In this document: piece by piece, positions 46,398 through 57,759 of the stretch
Position numbering within the stretch: the stretch's first letter is position 1
Layout of the letters: the number at the start of each line of letters is the position of its first letter
From: Isoetes taiwanensis
Lineage: Eukaryota > Streptophyta > Lycopodiopsida > Isoetales > Isoetaceae
Assembly (NCBI GenBank): GCA_021234155.1
Contig: JAJEKV010000075.1
Coordinates: 5,374,805 to 5,438,804 of the forward strand
Reading direction: 5' to 3'
Length of the DNA: 64,000 bases
Translations under genes and position numbers: made by a program
Notes under the pieces: model-generated
What the model was told of the DNA's origin: nothing
What the model saw: the letters and a program-made list of their open reading frames with translations, nothing else
Database searches by the model: none

Positions 46398-49323
46398 CAG
46401 GCATGCTACTAAAATACCTGCCCAAATTGCCATCCTTTGCTAGATCCCTAAAAAAATCCTGATATTGTTCAAATTCGTTCTTTCCATCATTTGCAAGTCC
46501 AAAGAGGGCCTTTCACTGCAAACGACATTCTAGAAATGATCGTGGAGAAATTTTGAAGTCAGGCTTTAGAGACACAGCCTAATCGATTCGGTTAGCAATT
46601 TCTTTTATTGCTTCGTTTGGTTTTCTACCAGTTGATGCGATTATAGTCTTTGCATGTAATATTTTTGCATTCTCAAACCTGTCGGGCTTGAATCTCATCG
46701 ATTGGGTGTAAATTTTATTCCTTGCAAATCATGAAGCTAGGGCCTATTGTTGAACGTGGCAATAAATCGCTAAGATGCTAGTGGGCTGTTTTTTTGGTTT
46801 CTGTGTTTATGATGGCCGTTTTGCAAGTTATAGGTGCTCTTTTGATCGCCAACTAATTGTTTCTTTGAACCATCATAGGCTCTTCTTGTGCATTAGCTTT
46901 GTCTACTTGGTCGATTTTTGCAGGGCGAATCAGTATAGGCTGCGGAATGTCTGTGTTTTAAAACAGTCATGTCCCTAGACATCATGTTTTATTTAGAATT
47001 GTCGATGAGTCTAGCATTTCCAATTGCAAAGATATGTTGTGATGGCCAAACAACAGAAAACGGTTATCCAATTGTTATTTCAAATTGTAAGCTACCTCAT
47101 GGTGTAGAAATAAGTCCGAAATTAATTATGATCTTATAACTAAGCCTATGTGTTGGTCATATAAGCAAGCTTTTGAAGCCTATGGGAGTAAAAAAGAAAA
47201 ATTTATTTTGTGGAGCTAGGCGCAAGCCCTTTACAAGAGGAAATTGCTGCATTGTTTTGACAAAGTGGCACGTTTCACTATGGTTCAGCTCTCGATTTTA
47301 TAGATATGTTGTTAAGAGTTGATGCCCTAGCTTGTGCAATTGCAACCACATTTCTATTGCTTATGCAAATTGAACTCGGTACTAAGCTTGGTTTTTGGGA
47401 AAATGGAGATGAACAGGATTTCATTCGGGGAAAATTTGATTTGCTTGGCATTAACTAACTCGTTTCTTATTTATGAGGCCTGTTGCATTACTTGAAGAAG
47501 ATGTTCGATGCATTTACATATTGTCTACCATGAAGGTTTTGCAAGGTAGATCAGATCTTTGTGTGTTTTTAGGGCCGATAGTTTTGCTTATAGAAAAGGA
47601 TTTGTTTTTTAAGTTGTGCCATATTTTTTAGTGTAGGAGTTGAAGTTGACAAATGGACCAGATTAAAGAATTGGTCTTTCTACAATAGGGCAAGGTCAGT
47701 TTTAATTTGAATAGATCGCCTTTGTTATCTATACCTTCAATATGTGTTGTTGAGGAGTCATGTATTGAACCCATGTTGAACACGCCCATGGTGTTCCTTA
47801 CATATGAGATGTCAAGCTATTTGCTATTTGGTGTTCAAATAGGCTTATATTAGGCAGAGCCATTCATTCAGAAAAGCATTTGGACACAACCATTGTGAAT
47901 AGTTAAATGGCTAAGTGATGTGGTTTCTATTCTATAGCATGGCGGATGTAAGAAAATGCTTTTGGCCATCCTAAGTCGAAGAAAGGAATGAGAAATTTTT
48001 GAAAGTGATAACTATGTATTTCGGACATGAAAGTCTGAGGAAGATTTGTGTCTTCATGATTTTATGTGTCATTGCTTTCTTGTTTGCGGTCTTTGATGCT
48101 AATATATAACTTTGTTTGGCTTGTTGCAAGAACTCAAAGTCGATAATCGGCTTATTACGTTTCTTACCTTTTAAGTTCTCATAGTTTTTATTCTCAAATC
48201 GGATTCTACATTCATGTCCGGCAACAATGACTTAAAGTATGAAAATAGGCCGGCTTTTTATGATGATTTTATTAGATGTCGATTTTTTTCTACCCGAATC
48301 AGTGCAATTTAAGTTCATGGCAATATCTCCACCTAGAAATTTCTACCCGAATCATTGCAATTTAAGTTCACAAACCATGAGATGGCACTGACGTAGGTCC
48401 TTAAAGCACCTCTCGCCCCTAGGGGTGTGGCATTGCACCTCTATTTCGTGAATTTGATAATACATTAGGTGAACTAATCAATTTAAGAGATGCACAATTA
48501 CTATAATATGTTGCTTTCATAATATTTTACAATTTCAAGGAATTGGTTGTTTTTATGGCATAATTTTATGTTGGAGACCAATATATGGTGGGATTTACAT
48601 CTTCTAGCTTTCTAGCATCACGTATTATAGGCTGCAGAAGAACTCTTTCACCAACTTATAGGTTATACATAGGAGGCTTGGCAAGCATAAGTTTTTTTCT
48701 TTTCTGCAATAAGCTTACGTGCTTACCATTTGTTTTATGCAAGTCTTATGGAGAAGCTTTCCAAGATGCCCATGTTTTAGATTTACTCATGGATGTCTCA
48801 AATATATGTACTATCGCATGCCACACATATTTGAACACTATTTCCATGTACGATATTATCCTTCCCCAGCATCACTCATGACTTAGCAAGTTGATTATGA
48901 AAGTTGAGCCATGAATTGTGAAGCTACAACCCCAATGTGTATTATGCATAAAATAAATGGATAAAATAAGTGTTTCAAATGATACATCATATATGTGTCT
49001 AAAACACTTTGTGTATTTTGATTGCATAAGATAATCCATGTCTTACAATTAAAACATGCCTTATGATTTATCAACCTTAAAATGCCCCGACTTAAAAACG
49101 AAAATCCATGTTTTCGTAATCCAATGTATGTATTACCAACTTACACATTCCATCAACATCACATGCACAAGAAATTAGTGGTATCTACTGCTTAACAAGT
49201 TTTGAAGGCTTTCAAAATCATGAATTAACAGAAGAGACAATTCCCCATCTACTCACAGCCTTTGCAAGGGATAATGGAGCAACAAGTTTGTTTGGAGGCA
49301 AGCTTATGAAGCTTCCAGAATAC
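46398..49323. other. AT-rich intergenic DNA, nothing recognised
   Basis: Mostly T-rich sequence with short frames only; the longest (48585-48881) begins MVGFTSSSFLASRIIG and shows no family signature. A 34-bp stretch, CTACCCGAATCATTGCAATT and its variant, occurs twice near 48290 and 48345. It could be intron or decayed transposon. Confidence 0.35.
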
Positions 49324-49457
49324 GTTGATATATTCGCAAATCTTCTTTTTTGACAGAGAAAGTAATAAACTTCTTGACAAATGTCTTCTGCGTTGATGTA
49401 TTCGCAAATCTTCCTTTTTGACAGAGAAAGTAATAAACTTCTTGACAAATGTCTTCC
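49324..49457. repeat. Two-copy tandem repeat, 68 bp
   Basis: Units start GTTGAT(A)TATTCGCAAATC at 49324 and 49392 and end in TTCTTGACAAATGTCTTC. They sit immediately outside the Helitron-like left end. Confidence 0.85.
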
Positions 49458-49490
49458 GAACATTGACTAACATCAACTCTTTATTTTAAC

Positions 49491-49522
49491 ACTAGTAACA
49501 GTGCCCAGCGTTGCTGGGCATA
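49491..49522 (-). repeat. Helitron-type terminus (minus orientation): hairpin plus CTAG
   Basis: Contains stem TGCCCAGC / loop GTT / GCTGGGCA and, read on the minus strand, the CTAG|T terminus. It is a near-perfect inverted repeat of 54798-54830, with 30 or so matching positions. Confidence 0.65.
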
Positions 49523-50242
49523 TGTTGAGGATTTGTAAATGCTAAGATAGCAATGATACTAAGGTGCCGCTCATCACTCTGTACATTATCCTTTCATTCA
49601 GTCTCTACCTTGCTTTCCATTAGAGGAAAAATGAGATCACATTTTGTCCCATTAAGGGATGCTTAAAATGCCATGTCAGCTTTTTAAACTGTCCAATAAG
49701 AGAAGAGCTCCAGTATATCTCATTCCAGTATTATGTGGCAGCCTGTAATTAATGCAGCTGCAACTAACTTCTGTAGTATCATTTTTTCATTATAACTTTT
49801 GATCCAGAACTCCGATTCAAAAACTTTTTGTAGCAATGGGTTCGTCTTCACAAGATCTATCTAGTGATAACCCATTCATACATCTTTTACGATATAAATA
49901 TATAAGAAATAAGCAAAAAATCATATTTTTTTAAGGTTTAACGCATATGACCATATTGAAATACATCATAACCATATATCATTGGAAAGATCTTTTCATT
50001 CCGCATCTAATGCAACAAACGCCGCAACATTTTGACAAGTGGATCAAAAGTTATGGGGGAAAAACAACAGCAATGAAGTTGTTGGTGCTGCATTAATTGC
50101 AGTTAATAGAGGGTAGCCATTCCATTGGAGGATTCTTATGGGGATGAAATGAGATCTCAAATTTCCTCTAATGCAATTTGCCCCTCTCTTAGAAGCCTCT
50201 GCATACATGTTCCTGAGCCTAGAACAGCTTGATGCATTGACA

Positions 50243-50338
50243 AAGTTTCTTAATGTCTTCCATCCTCACTTACCCTTAACAGAGGCTGGGAAGTTTCTTA
50301 ATGTCTTCCATGTTTGCTTACTCTTAACGGAAGCTGGT
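50243..50338 (+). repeat. Two-copy 48-bp repeat encoding a 16-residue unit
   Basis: Within an open frame at 50171-50365 the peptide KFLNVFHPHLPLTEAG is followed by KFLNVFHVCLLLTEAG. The copies keep the frame. The frame is only 64 codons and has no other support, so coding status is unknown. Confidence 0.6.
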
Positions 50339-51808
50339 GAGCAACCTCGGGTTACTGGTTGCTAGGCTTTCGTAGAAAAGATATTCCACATAAAAGGCAT
50401 ATAAATGTTTGGTGGCTCTTAAAATACCATATACATTAGTATTTTATTGGGCATTTGGAGTTGGTATATTATAAGAAGTACATCATCCTTAACTTAAGGC
50501 TAAATATTTCGGTTAGTGTTAAAAGTAGAGCAAACTTGAAAAGAAGCAACCCCAAAGATAATAAAAAAATGTGCTAGCAAAGCTAATGGTTGCATAAATT
50601 AATGGTTCATTCGTTGGTTATTGTTAGTGGGATAACCGGAAGCTTTTTGGAGCTTGGTGCCAACATTGAATTAAAAACAAAATGAAGAAAGGCTAAATGC
50701 TTCTAAAGCCAAATTCTCATACTGTTTTTGCGGCGAGAGATAATTATATCATGTATTGCAATAGTGCACAACCTGCTTTACATTGACTCGTTCATTGCTT
50801 TATCATGATCTCTATCATCGTGGGAAGGGGTAAGGAAACAAAACCAAGACTACCACTTACAAAGTTCAATGCAAAAACGTTGACAAAACAATAGCAGATA
50901 ATCAATGATTACTTTAACGCTATGCCTGGCATTTTATACAATGGTATAATGTGCATGGAGTGCTAAATTAAGATGTAGAATCTGCAAATATGTATAGTTT
51001 ACCAAGACAACATGTGTTCTCTAAATCTACAACCAATTGAAGCTTCGTATGATACATTTTCTGAGATTCTCATAGTTTCAGAGCCGCAACATCTTCCTAC
51101 ATGTAGGGAAACATCAATTTGCTTAACAACTCTCAATGATATTTCCAACCTAGCACAATTGGAACATTACTTTTCTGAGCGTGTCAAATAATTTGGCAAA
51201 CAGAATTTTGCAACACAATGTACCATAAGTTTTGGCATAAAAAATTTGAAAAGGCCTGCATAATCATAATGACTTTTCTGCAACAAAAGATGCTTCGCTA
51301 GACTCCATGTACATTGTAAAGATTTGCATAACTGCAATCAAATTGGTCATGAAGAGCAAGTACATTAACACGCAATATATATCAATCTAACTTTGCAAGC
51401 TTCAATTCTTGGTGAATTTACGGGTACAATGCAATGATACATCTCTATAGGATAAAAACCAATAAAGGAAAACAAAATACATACCATTTTCAATGCAAAT
51501 ATTTATTTGAATATGGTGCTCCCAGTATACACATGGCATCCTCCTACTCCACAAAGAATATTTTTTCGCCAAAGAATGAAGCTTGAGTGTAAGATTCCCC
51601 AATTCCTACTTTTTATCTTGAAGCTTACAATCATTTGTAAATGCGGAAACTCATGTCCCCTAGTAGATTACAACGAAGCAACTAAACAACTAATAACCTA
51701 ACCCAAACTAGTCATATCATTAAAACCGGATGAAAATATGTACAATGTAAGAGTTTTCTTGCAAGTCCATCTCTCGAATCATGCATCTATTGCCATTATA
51801 TCGGATGT

Positions 51809-52734
51809 ATGATTCTGAGTACATATAGACTTTACCTGGGTTTTGCGGGATATAGAGGATATAGAGAACCAAGAAGTGTTGAATGGTGTAGCCCTCGCTT
51901 TATCAAATGCGTACCTCATCAATGGGCATCGGGATCGCTTTTCAACTGCAGATATAGAGGTAATACATGTGGTGCGCGAGAACAAAAAGTACCTTCTACA
52001 ACTCGAATTTATCCAAGCAACGTGCCACTTAAAAACGAAAGCACCTTCTTTTACCAATCCCAAAGGCAGATTAAGTGCCTAAATTCAAAAGCATATCCGC
52101 CTCGGGAGCCGAGCGCAAATTTTGATCCTTCAAAGAGGGAAAAGCGTGGTTCTTTACGCAAATCGAAATTCTACCTACATCAACATTACGTGGCTTTTGC
52201 ATGACCGCCCATAAAAGCAACAAAGGGAGGTCTGCCATCATGCATCACCTGTAGTAGCAACTACTCCGGTTTCGCCAATGGGCCACCTGTAGTTTATCCC
52301 CATTTTTTTGCGGATCGACCTTACTAAAAGCTCGTTTAAATTCCGCGATATCTAAGCTCGGGATTCATGTGAATAAATCTTCCGATGTCCTAACCCATTC
52401 CTTGATTGGCGTTTCCTTTGCTTTGTCAAGCAAAACACGATAAACATGGCTGGTTGCATTATCGCAATGGGCGAGACCTACGAGAAGCGGCCAAAGCGGA
52501 TCCAGATACGGCACCATAGCAAACCCACGACCGAATCTACCAAGCCCCTTGCAGACCGCTTTATCTTTCTCGGACTTTTTACTCTTCTTGCATGCAAATT
52601 TTGAAAAATACTTGTACCCAAGCAGTCTAACTATTCTCGGCTCCAACAAACGGCTTCAAGCGGGGATAGGCTGCGGAACAATAAAATCATATATCCTGTT
52701 CAAAAATCAAAAGCTAAGAAATAAGTCGAGTTGA
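51809..52734. other. Possible captured gene fragments, both strands, unrecognised
   Basis: GC content and open frames rise here relative to the AT-rich surroundings. The plus strand reads ..VLNGVALALSNAYLINGHRD.. and ..VVRENKKYLLQLEFIQATC.. (51843-52082). The minus strand reads LVGLAHCDNATSHVYRVLLDK and DKAKETPIKEWVRTSEDL (52649-52365). Gene-fragment capture is common in Helitron-like elements, but I recognise neither peptide with confidence. Confidence 0.25.
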
Positions 52735-53349
52735 GTGAGCGGGTGCAACTCCGCCAAAAGCCACCAAGAGCCGGGGGGTCACCAAGAGCCGTCAGAGTTG
52801 ATAGATTTTTCTACCATTCTTGGATGCTGCTAGGAAAGAAGAAGTCGTCGGAACTTTTAACGAACCCTAAAAAAAATGCACATCAAATCTCGACCATAAG
52901 ATCGAGGCCATTTAATCTCATAGCAAAAAAAAACCCTAGAATCTTACGTGGCATCATGTCTTCCATTGATTTCATCAAATCTGGGCCGTCGAAAGTTTTA
53001 GGGTTTTATGCACGACATACACTAAAACTTTATAATAAAGGATATAATCTGGCCCTATGCTATCCATCAATACATTATTCCCTATGCACAACTAGTCAAA
53101 CATTTGAAGACATCAAATATTTGCCTTTGGCCCTAATCTCAAGAAATGGTCTCAGGGAATATTAGGAGTGTATGTGGGCGTGTCTTTTCACACTATGTAT
53201 ATCTTGCAAGGAATCTTATAAGTTACTACAAAAATCGCTCATGGCACGACCGATCATAGTTCAATCATCAACGAACAAAGCATATTAAAAACTTGGCGTC
53301 ACAATGCAATTTTTGGAGTTTTTCTTATTACCAGTCGAGTTTGTACATT

Positions 53350-53740
53350 CCCTTTAGAATCTTTGGGAATCTTCCTAAAAGTTTTGAGAATCTAAGGGAA
53401 TCTTGATAGAATCTTAAAGAATCTAAGAGAATCTTCATAGAATCTTGAAGAATCTAGGAGAATCTTCATAGAATCTTCGGGAACCTAGAGGAATCATGGG
53501 ATAATCTTTGGGAATCTAGGTGAATCTTAATAGACTCTATGAAAATCTAGGAGAATCTATGCAAATTGTCATAAAGTCTTTAAAAATATTTGAATTTAAA
53601 TAGAATCTTGGAGAATCTAAGAGAATCTTAATAAAGTTTAGGGGAATCCCAATAGAATCTTAAGAATCTAGGGGAATCTTTGTAGAATCTTAAGGAATCT
53701 AAGAGGAAATCTAAGGGTATCTAGGGGAATCTTGGTTATA
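53350..53740. repeat. Minisatellite, unit about 25-30 bp (GAATCTTNATAGAATCT)
   Basis: About fourteen imperfect units built from AGAATCTAGG(A/G)GAATCTT and ATAGAATCTT. Spacing varies and there is no reading frame. It lies some 250 bp upstream of the TATA box at 54004. Confidence 0.85.
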
Positions 53741-54003
53741 CAAGATTACGCTTTGAATTTATTGCGAATTATCAAAGCACGACATGTGTGCACTTTGCAT
53801 TTATTGCGGCCATTGGCAAATTTGTTAGAAGATATCAATCCCAATATATATAGAATCTTAATGATACCCATTTTAGGATAATTGTGGATATGAAATATAT
53901 ATCGAATGATATTAATGATTACATGCGAGTTGTGATATAGGCACTTGGCATAAATATAGCCCTAGATTAGTTATGTGTGTCGATCATCCAACAAAACTCC
54001 ATC

Positions 54004-54012
54004 TTATAAATA
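54004..54012 (+). promoter_or_regulatory. TATA box for the small gene at 54260
   Basis: TTATAAATA in an AT-rich context, followed about 30 bases later by a C-rich stretch suitable for initiation. A first non-coding exon would end at CATGCAAG|GTAAAT near 54099, and an intron would run to about 54259, just before the ATG. Confidence 0.45.
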
Positions 54013-54259
54013 GAAGACCTTCTTATTGTCACGACGCATTGAGCGCACTTGAAGAGCTATTGTGAGCGCTTCTCTTCTGCTTCACTAATTGCATGCAAGG
54101 TAAATATTCTCCCATTTTGTTACATTGCTAAAGCTTGGATTGTTTAATATGAAATTAGCATTTTTCTAATCTTGGCGTAATGCGTATGTGGATTCTATCG
54201 TTGTGTGAAATTGTAGCGAACGTTTGAGTTGATTTGCAATTATATTTTGATTTGCAAAG

Positions 54260-54421
54260 ATGGCACAGATGAAAAAAGACTACATTATTGAGCTAAATCT
54301 AGATGATTTTTATGGATGGTGGATGAGCGCCTTTGGTAACTCACCAGCCTTTGTGTCGAGAGATGCTGTATTGGAGTTCCTTTTGGATTTATTTCGTAAT
54401 TTATATTATTCGCAAAAATAG
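54260..54421 (+). CDS. Candidate 53-aa microprotein gene
   Basis: The frame opens MAQMKKDYIIELNLDDFYGW and closes ..LLDLFRNLYYSQK. It is acidic, with many aromatic residues, and has no signal peptide or membrane segment; two amphipathic helices are plausible (AVLEFLLDLFRNLYY). A TATA box, a likely 5' leader exon and an intron with a consensus donor lie upstream in the right order and spacing. No homologue family is recognised. It lies inside the hairpin-bounded element, near its right end, so it may be a captured or element-specific gene. It could also be the first exon of a longer gene, since more coding-like sequence (SDDEASSVLQIDNST) follows the stop. Confidence 0.35.
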   Translation: MAQMKKDYIIELNLDDFYGWWMSAFGNSPAFVSRDAVLEFLLDLFRNLYYSQK

Positions 54422-54797
54422 CATTCTAGTGATGATGAGGCATCTTCAGTTCTGCAAATTGATAATTCTACTTGATGTTTGATATCTGTGAACACATGAA
54501 CCTTCAATAACAAAAAGTATTGACCAACTTTTTAAAAGACTAAGCTAAATATTGTACTTTGTAATTTCTAAATTAGAGTTAGAATGTAAGATCTTACGAA
54601 GTTGCTTCACATCAATCTAGAATCACTTGGCCATTGCAGAAGAGAATGTTGGACGTTAACTGGGGTCCAACTGCACACTTTTGAAAAAGAGAAATGTTCG
54701 CGGTGGCCTTGGCCGCCGCGATAAATTTCTTGTAATGATAAACAAAATATTGTGCACATACATACAATTTCATAACTATTAGACTTAAAAACGTACT

Positions 54798-54830
54798 TAT
54801 GCCCGGCAACGCCGGGCACCCGTTACTAGT
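54798..54830 (+). repeat. Helitron-type terminus (plus orientation): hairpin plus CTAG
   Basis: Stem TGCCCGGC / loop AAC / GCCGGGCA, then CCCGTTACTAG and T. It is the inverted counterpart of 49491-49522; differences between the two stems are compensatory (AGC/GCT versus GGC/GCC), so the hairpin is conserved even where the sequence changed. Confidence 0.7.
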
Positions 54831-55770
54831 ATGAATAAAAATCAAAGATGCGTATATCTTGAATTGCTTATTTAAAGATAAAATGGTTGCCACTTGAGAC
54901 AACTACCAAATAGGTCACAAATGCTAGGAATTGCTAAACATGTATATGGATAAAAAAAATAGATCATTGAGTTGACTAAATTTGAGCCGTTTAATCTAGG
55001 CCGTGGTTTAATCTAGGGCGTGGATAATAGCTCCAACTTTCAACTTTCTGTAGACTAGTAGACCATTTGTGGAATCCGATAGTTGTGTGTAGGCAGTATT
55101 CAGCGTTGGGGAAACTCCGGGGTAAAGCCATTTTCTCCGTCTTAAATTTCCAGTTCACCGTCCAGCATGGCTGAGTGGCGGAACCAGTTCCGCACATAAA
55201 TTGTTGAATTCGGGGGATTATCCGATATGGAAAATACAAACCGGTACTTGCCATAGTACATCCTCCAACAAAAAATCGCCCACATAATTTATTGCAAACG
55301 AAGAAACAAAAAGGAGGGAAACTCTGCTACACGAAAGCCGAAGAACGATGCCTCAGCGTTGGTCAATACTTGTGAACTGAAGAACAATGCCGAAGGATAG
55401 TTCCTGTGATTAGGAGAACGGACCACAGTCCTCAAGAGTAGCAGATTTCAGATCCGTTCAGCAGAGTTGTAGAACTGGGGCTGGTCTAGATTTTGCCCAA
55501 CAAGATTTATGCAATAAGAACAAGGGCATCTGCTTTTAAGGAGAAAAACCACACCACACAGAGCTGGAATACACATAGATACACCACACAGAGCTCTGAA
55601 AGGTAAATCTCTGTATTTTTTATTTCTGTTCTATATTACGTAAAGATCTAGCTTTGTACTTTCTTGGCAAGAAGATCAAGATTGTTAATGCCCTTGCAAA
55701 TTAGATGCCCTTGCATATTGTATTGTGAATGCAGAATGTAGAGAACCAATGCGGCTCTGTCCAAAACTGA
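54831..55770. other. Spacer upstream of the kinase gene
   Basis: Contains a minus-strand open frame (55254-54991, MASTGLYFPYRIIPRIQQF..) that I cannot assign. CACACAGAGCTCTGAAAGGTAAATC near 55575-55605 may be a leader with a splice donor for the downstream kinase. No firm feature otherwise. Confidence 0.35.
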
Positions 55771-56520
55771 ATGAAGGGCAGTCATTTTTTTTCATTGCAA
55801 CTGGATAATCTACTGCCTCAGACGGTTTTACAATGCATTCATCCGAAATTCTTGCCATTCTTGTATACAATAATCTCTGTAAAACAGGGAGCATCACGTT
55901 ATAGGGGGTCTAAGTCCAATGCCTGCTCTGCATCTAAAACGCTCACAGAGTTTTCCCTTGAAACCCTAGAAAAGGCTACAGGGGGTTTTAGTCACAGAAT
56001 CAGAGCAGGCATCTTTGGAAGTGTCTACAAAGGGATTCTAGAGGATGGAACAGAAGTTGCAGTGAAGAAAATCGAATTGGGCTTTCAGAAAGGAGAGAAA
56101 GAATTCAGGCAAGCAATGGTCCTCCTAGCTGAGATGGATACAAATTATTTTGTCAGTCTTTATGGATTCTGTGCTCAAGGGAATACCAGAATGCTGGTGC
56201 TTGAATATTTTCCAAAGGGCTCATTAGATAGGCTCTTATTTGGCAACCTAAATTGGGAGCTAAGGCGTAAAATCGCCATAGCAGTAGCTAGGGCTCTGGC
56301 ATTTACACATGGCCGCCATGGCATCCATGGAAACTTGAAGCCTGAGAATGTTGTTTTAGATTTAGATCTATGTCCGAAACTCTACAGATTCATGGCTGAT
56401 ATATGACTATGTGGCAACAAATAGACAAGATATAATCCAGGGTCTCAGTGGCAATTCATGCAGAGGTTATCTTTCTCCTGAATGGCAGCTACAACATCCT
56501 TTCAAGGAGAGAACCAAACT
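55771..56520 (+). pseudogene. Receptor-like kinase fragment with dead catalytic site
   Basis: The frame 55771-56406 (211 codons) encodes the N-lobe and part of the C-lobe of a plant receptor-like Ser/Thr kinase: TLEKATGGFSHRIRAGIFGSV (glycine loop with its first Gly replaced by Arg), VAVKKIE (ATP lysine kept), VLEYFPKGSLDRLLFG (hinge) and HGNLKPENVVLD (catalytic Asp changed to Asn). The DFG position reads RFM. After a +1 frameshift near 56400 the reading continues DYVATNRQDIIQG.. and GYLSPEWQLQ (activation-segment end, APE-like) to about 56520, then stops; the rest of the C-lobe and the whole ectodomain are missing. It most resembles lectin-type/LRK10-like kinases. It cannot phosphorylate as written and may be a pseudogene or a pseudokinase remnant. 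Unlike the transposon genes it has a long open frame. Confidence 0.8.
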
Positions 56521-56856
56521 TATTCTTCTTCTTGATGTTACATGTTTAATTCCCTCTTAGGCTATTGTATTCTTAAGTATGATTCTTTGCTTCAATATAG
56601 CATTTTGATTTGGTTTTACTTTGATATTTTAGCTATTGAGTCCTTGTGTGGTTGTAATATACTTTGAGTTCTCTTTGTCTTGGTAAAGTGGGATCCGGTT
56701 GTGAATTTTGTTTGCAGGAACGATCCGATTCAAACTTATAAATTCCGATTGGGTGAGAAAACTATAGGAAATTTTCCGATAGAAGGGAAAAGGTTTCCCC
56801 AATGCTGGTATTGACACTGCAAGCTGGTATTTTAAATGTGGGGTAAAGCCCATACC

Positions 56857-57106
56857 GTAGAAGCATTCCGCAAGTCCAGCCAGAACATTTAAGCTGTGGG
56901 GCCACCGTAGAAGCGCATTAGGCCGGCAAGTCAGAACATTTAAGCTGTTGGTGAAGGAAAATCAGTAGCTACTTCTTTGTGCCACTGATTAAATTAAATT
57001 CGTGAATCTGCAGACCATACAAACCCTGCCGACAAGCTGCTATAAGATAAGGGCTACGAGAGAGAACATACGAGAAGCAAGGCAAAAACAACAATCTGAG
57101 ATGGTG
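56857..57106 (+). repeat. Duplicated BAHD leader, upstream copy
   Basis: From GTAGAAGCG (56907) to GAGATGGTGA this matches 61948-62143, the leader directly in front of the BAHD start codon. A shorter partial copy (56857-56903, CCGTAGAAGC..GAACATTTAAGCTGT) precedes it in tandem. Differences fall at CTG/CAG sites. Confidence 0.85.
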
Positions 57107-57143
57107 ACTCTTGTTTATGACGTTGGACGTCATAAACAAGAGT
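57107..57143. repeat. 16-bp inverted repeat at the copia 5' end
   Basis: ACTCTTGTTTATGACG, five bases (TTGGA), then CGTCATAAACAAGAGT. The right arm is part of the LTR; the left arm is an inverted copy of it outside the element. It can form a perfect hairpin. Confidence 0.85.
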
Positions 57144-57329
57144 TGACACTGTTGGTTGTCTTTAGCTTCCTTAGATTTAGGGATCGAGAAATAGTTACGG
57201 AGCTATCTAAGGAAGTTGTTGGAGACGGTGTAATGCTATCTTTAGCACCGGATCCCCGTGGTGTATAACGATCCCGATATCTTTAATGGAAAAGAAGCTT
57301 CGTTGGTTTCGTTCTTTGAATTGTTAATA
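57121..57329 (+). repeat. Copia 5' LTR
   Basis: About 209 bp starting (C)GTTGGACGTCATAAAC and ending ..TTTGAATTGTTAATA. Matches 61746-61947. It would provide promoter and polyadenylation signals. Confidence 0.88.
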
Positions 57330-57341
57330 TGGTATCGAGCG
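57330..57341 (+). other. Copia primer-binding site (written TGGTATCGAGC)
   Basis: Directly after the 5' LTR. The plant tRNA-iMet complement is TGGTATCAGAGC; here one A is missing from the CAG. Either it is a mutation or, more likely given the pattern seen throughout, a base-calling error at a CHG site. Confidence 0.8.
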
Positions 57342-57759
57342 GGGACGATTCAGGTGAACACGTAAATGCTTAAGATTGAGCTGCAATGGGAAAGATAGAA
57401 AGGTTGTCACATGCCAACGCCTTCTATTGGTTCATAAAGGTGAGAGGCAAACTTGCGAGAGAAGGGACTACGGCATATTGTCTCGGGGAGATGAACCAAG
57501 GCCCGTGATAATGATGTGAAGCCTACAGCTCAACGACGGCTCATTGTCAAAGGAACGACATCTTCGAGGGGAGTGAGGTAGGACTTAAGAAAGCCGAGGT
57601 AGAAAGACAAGCCGCTCAAATGGCAAACAAAAGAGATTGGGAAGCAAAGAATCGCATGATCGGTATTTGGATGATACCATGATCGCTCAAGTGGAGGCTC
57701 GCGGACGGTGCAAAAGGAAGCTTGGGACCAGCCGTGTATAATCTATAAGAAGAGACATT

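Larger units (their letters stand above)
49492..54829. mobile_element. 5.3-kb segment bounded by inverted hairpin-CTAG ends
   Basis: Both ends carry an 8-bp stem hairpin followed 7-8 bases later by CTAG and then T, the form of a Helitron 3' end. Here the two lie in inverted orientation, so the segment is flanked by 3'-type termini on both sides. Explanations are two adjacent Helitrons inserted head to head, a Helitron relative with inverted termini, or a terminal-inverted-repeat element with palindromic tips. No Rep or helicase coding is seen inside, so it is non-autonomous. It includes broken frames, a 48-bp repeat, a minisatellite and a candidate small gene. Confidence 0.5.

Noticed and set aside
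51843-52082. Cystatin-like fragment (..ENKKYLLQLEFIQATC..)
   Set aside because: The resemblance to the cystatin fold is vague and the diagnostic QxVxG motif is absent.
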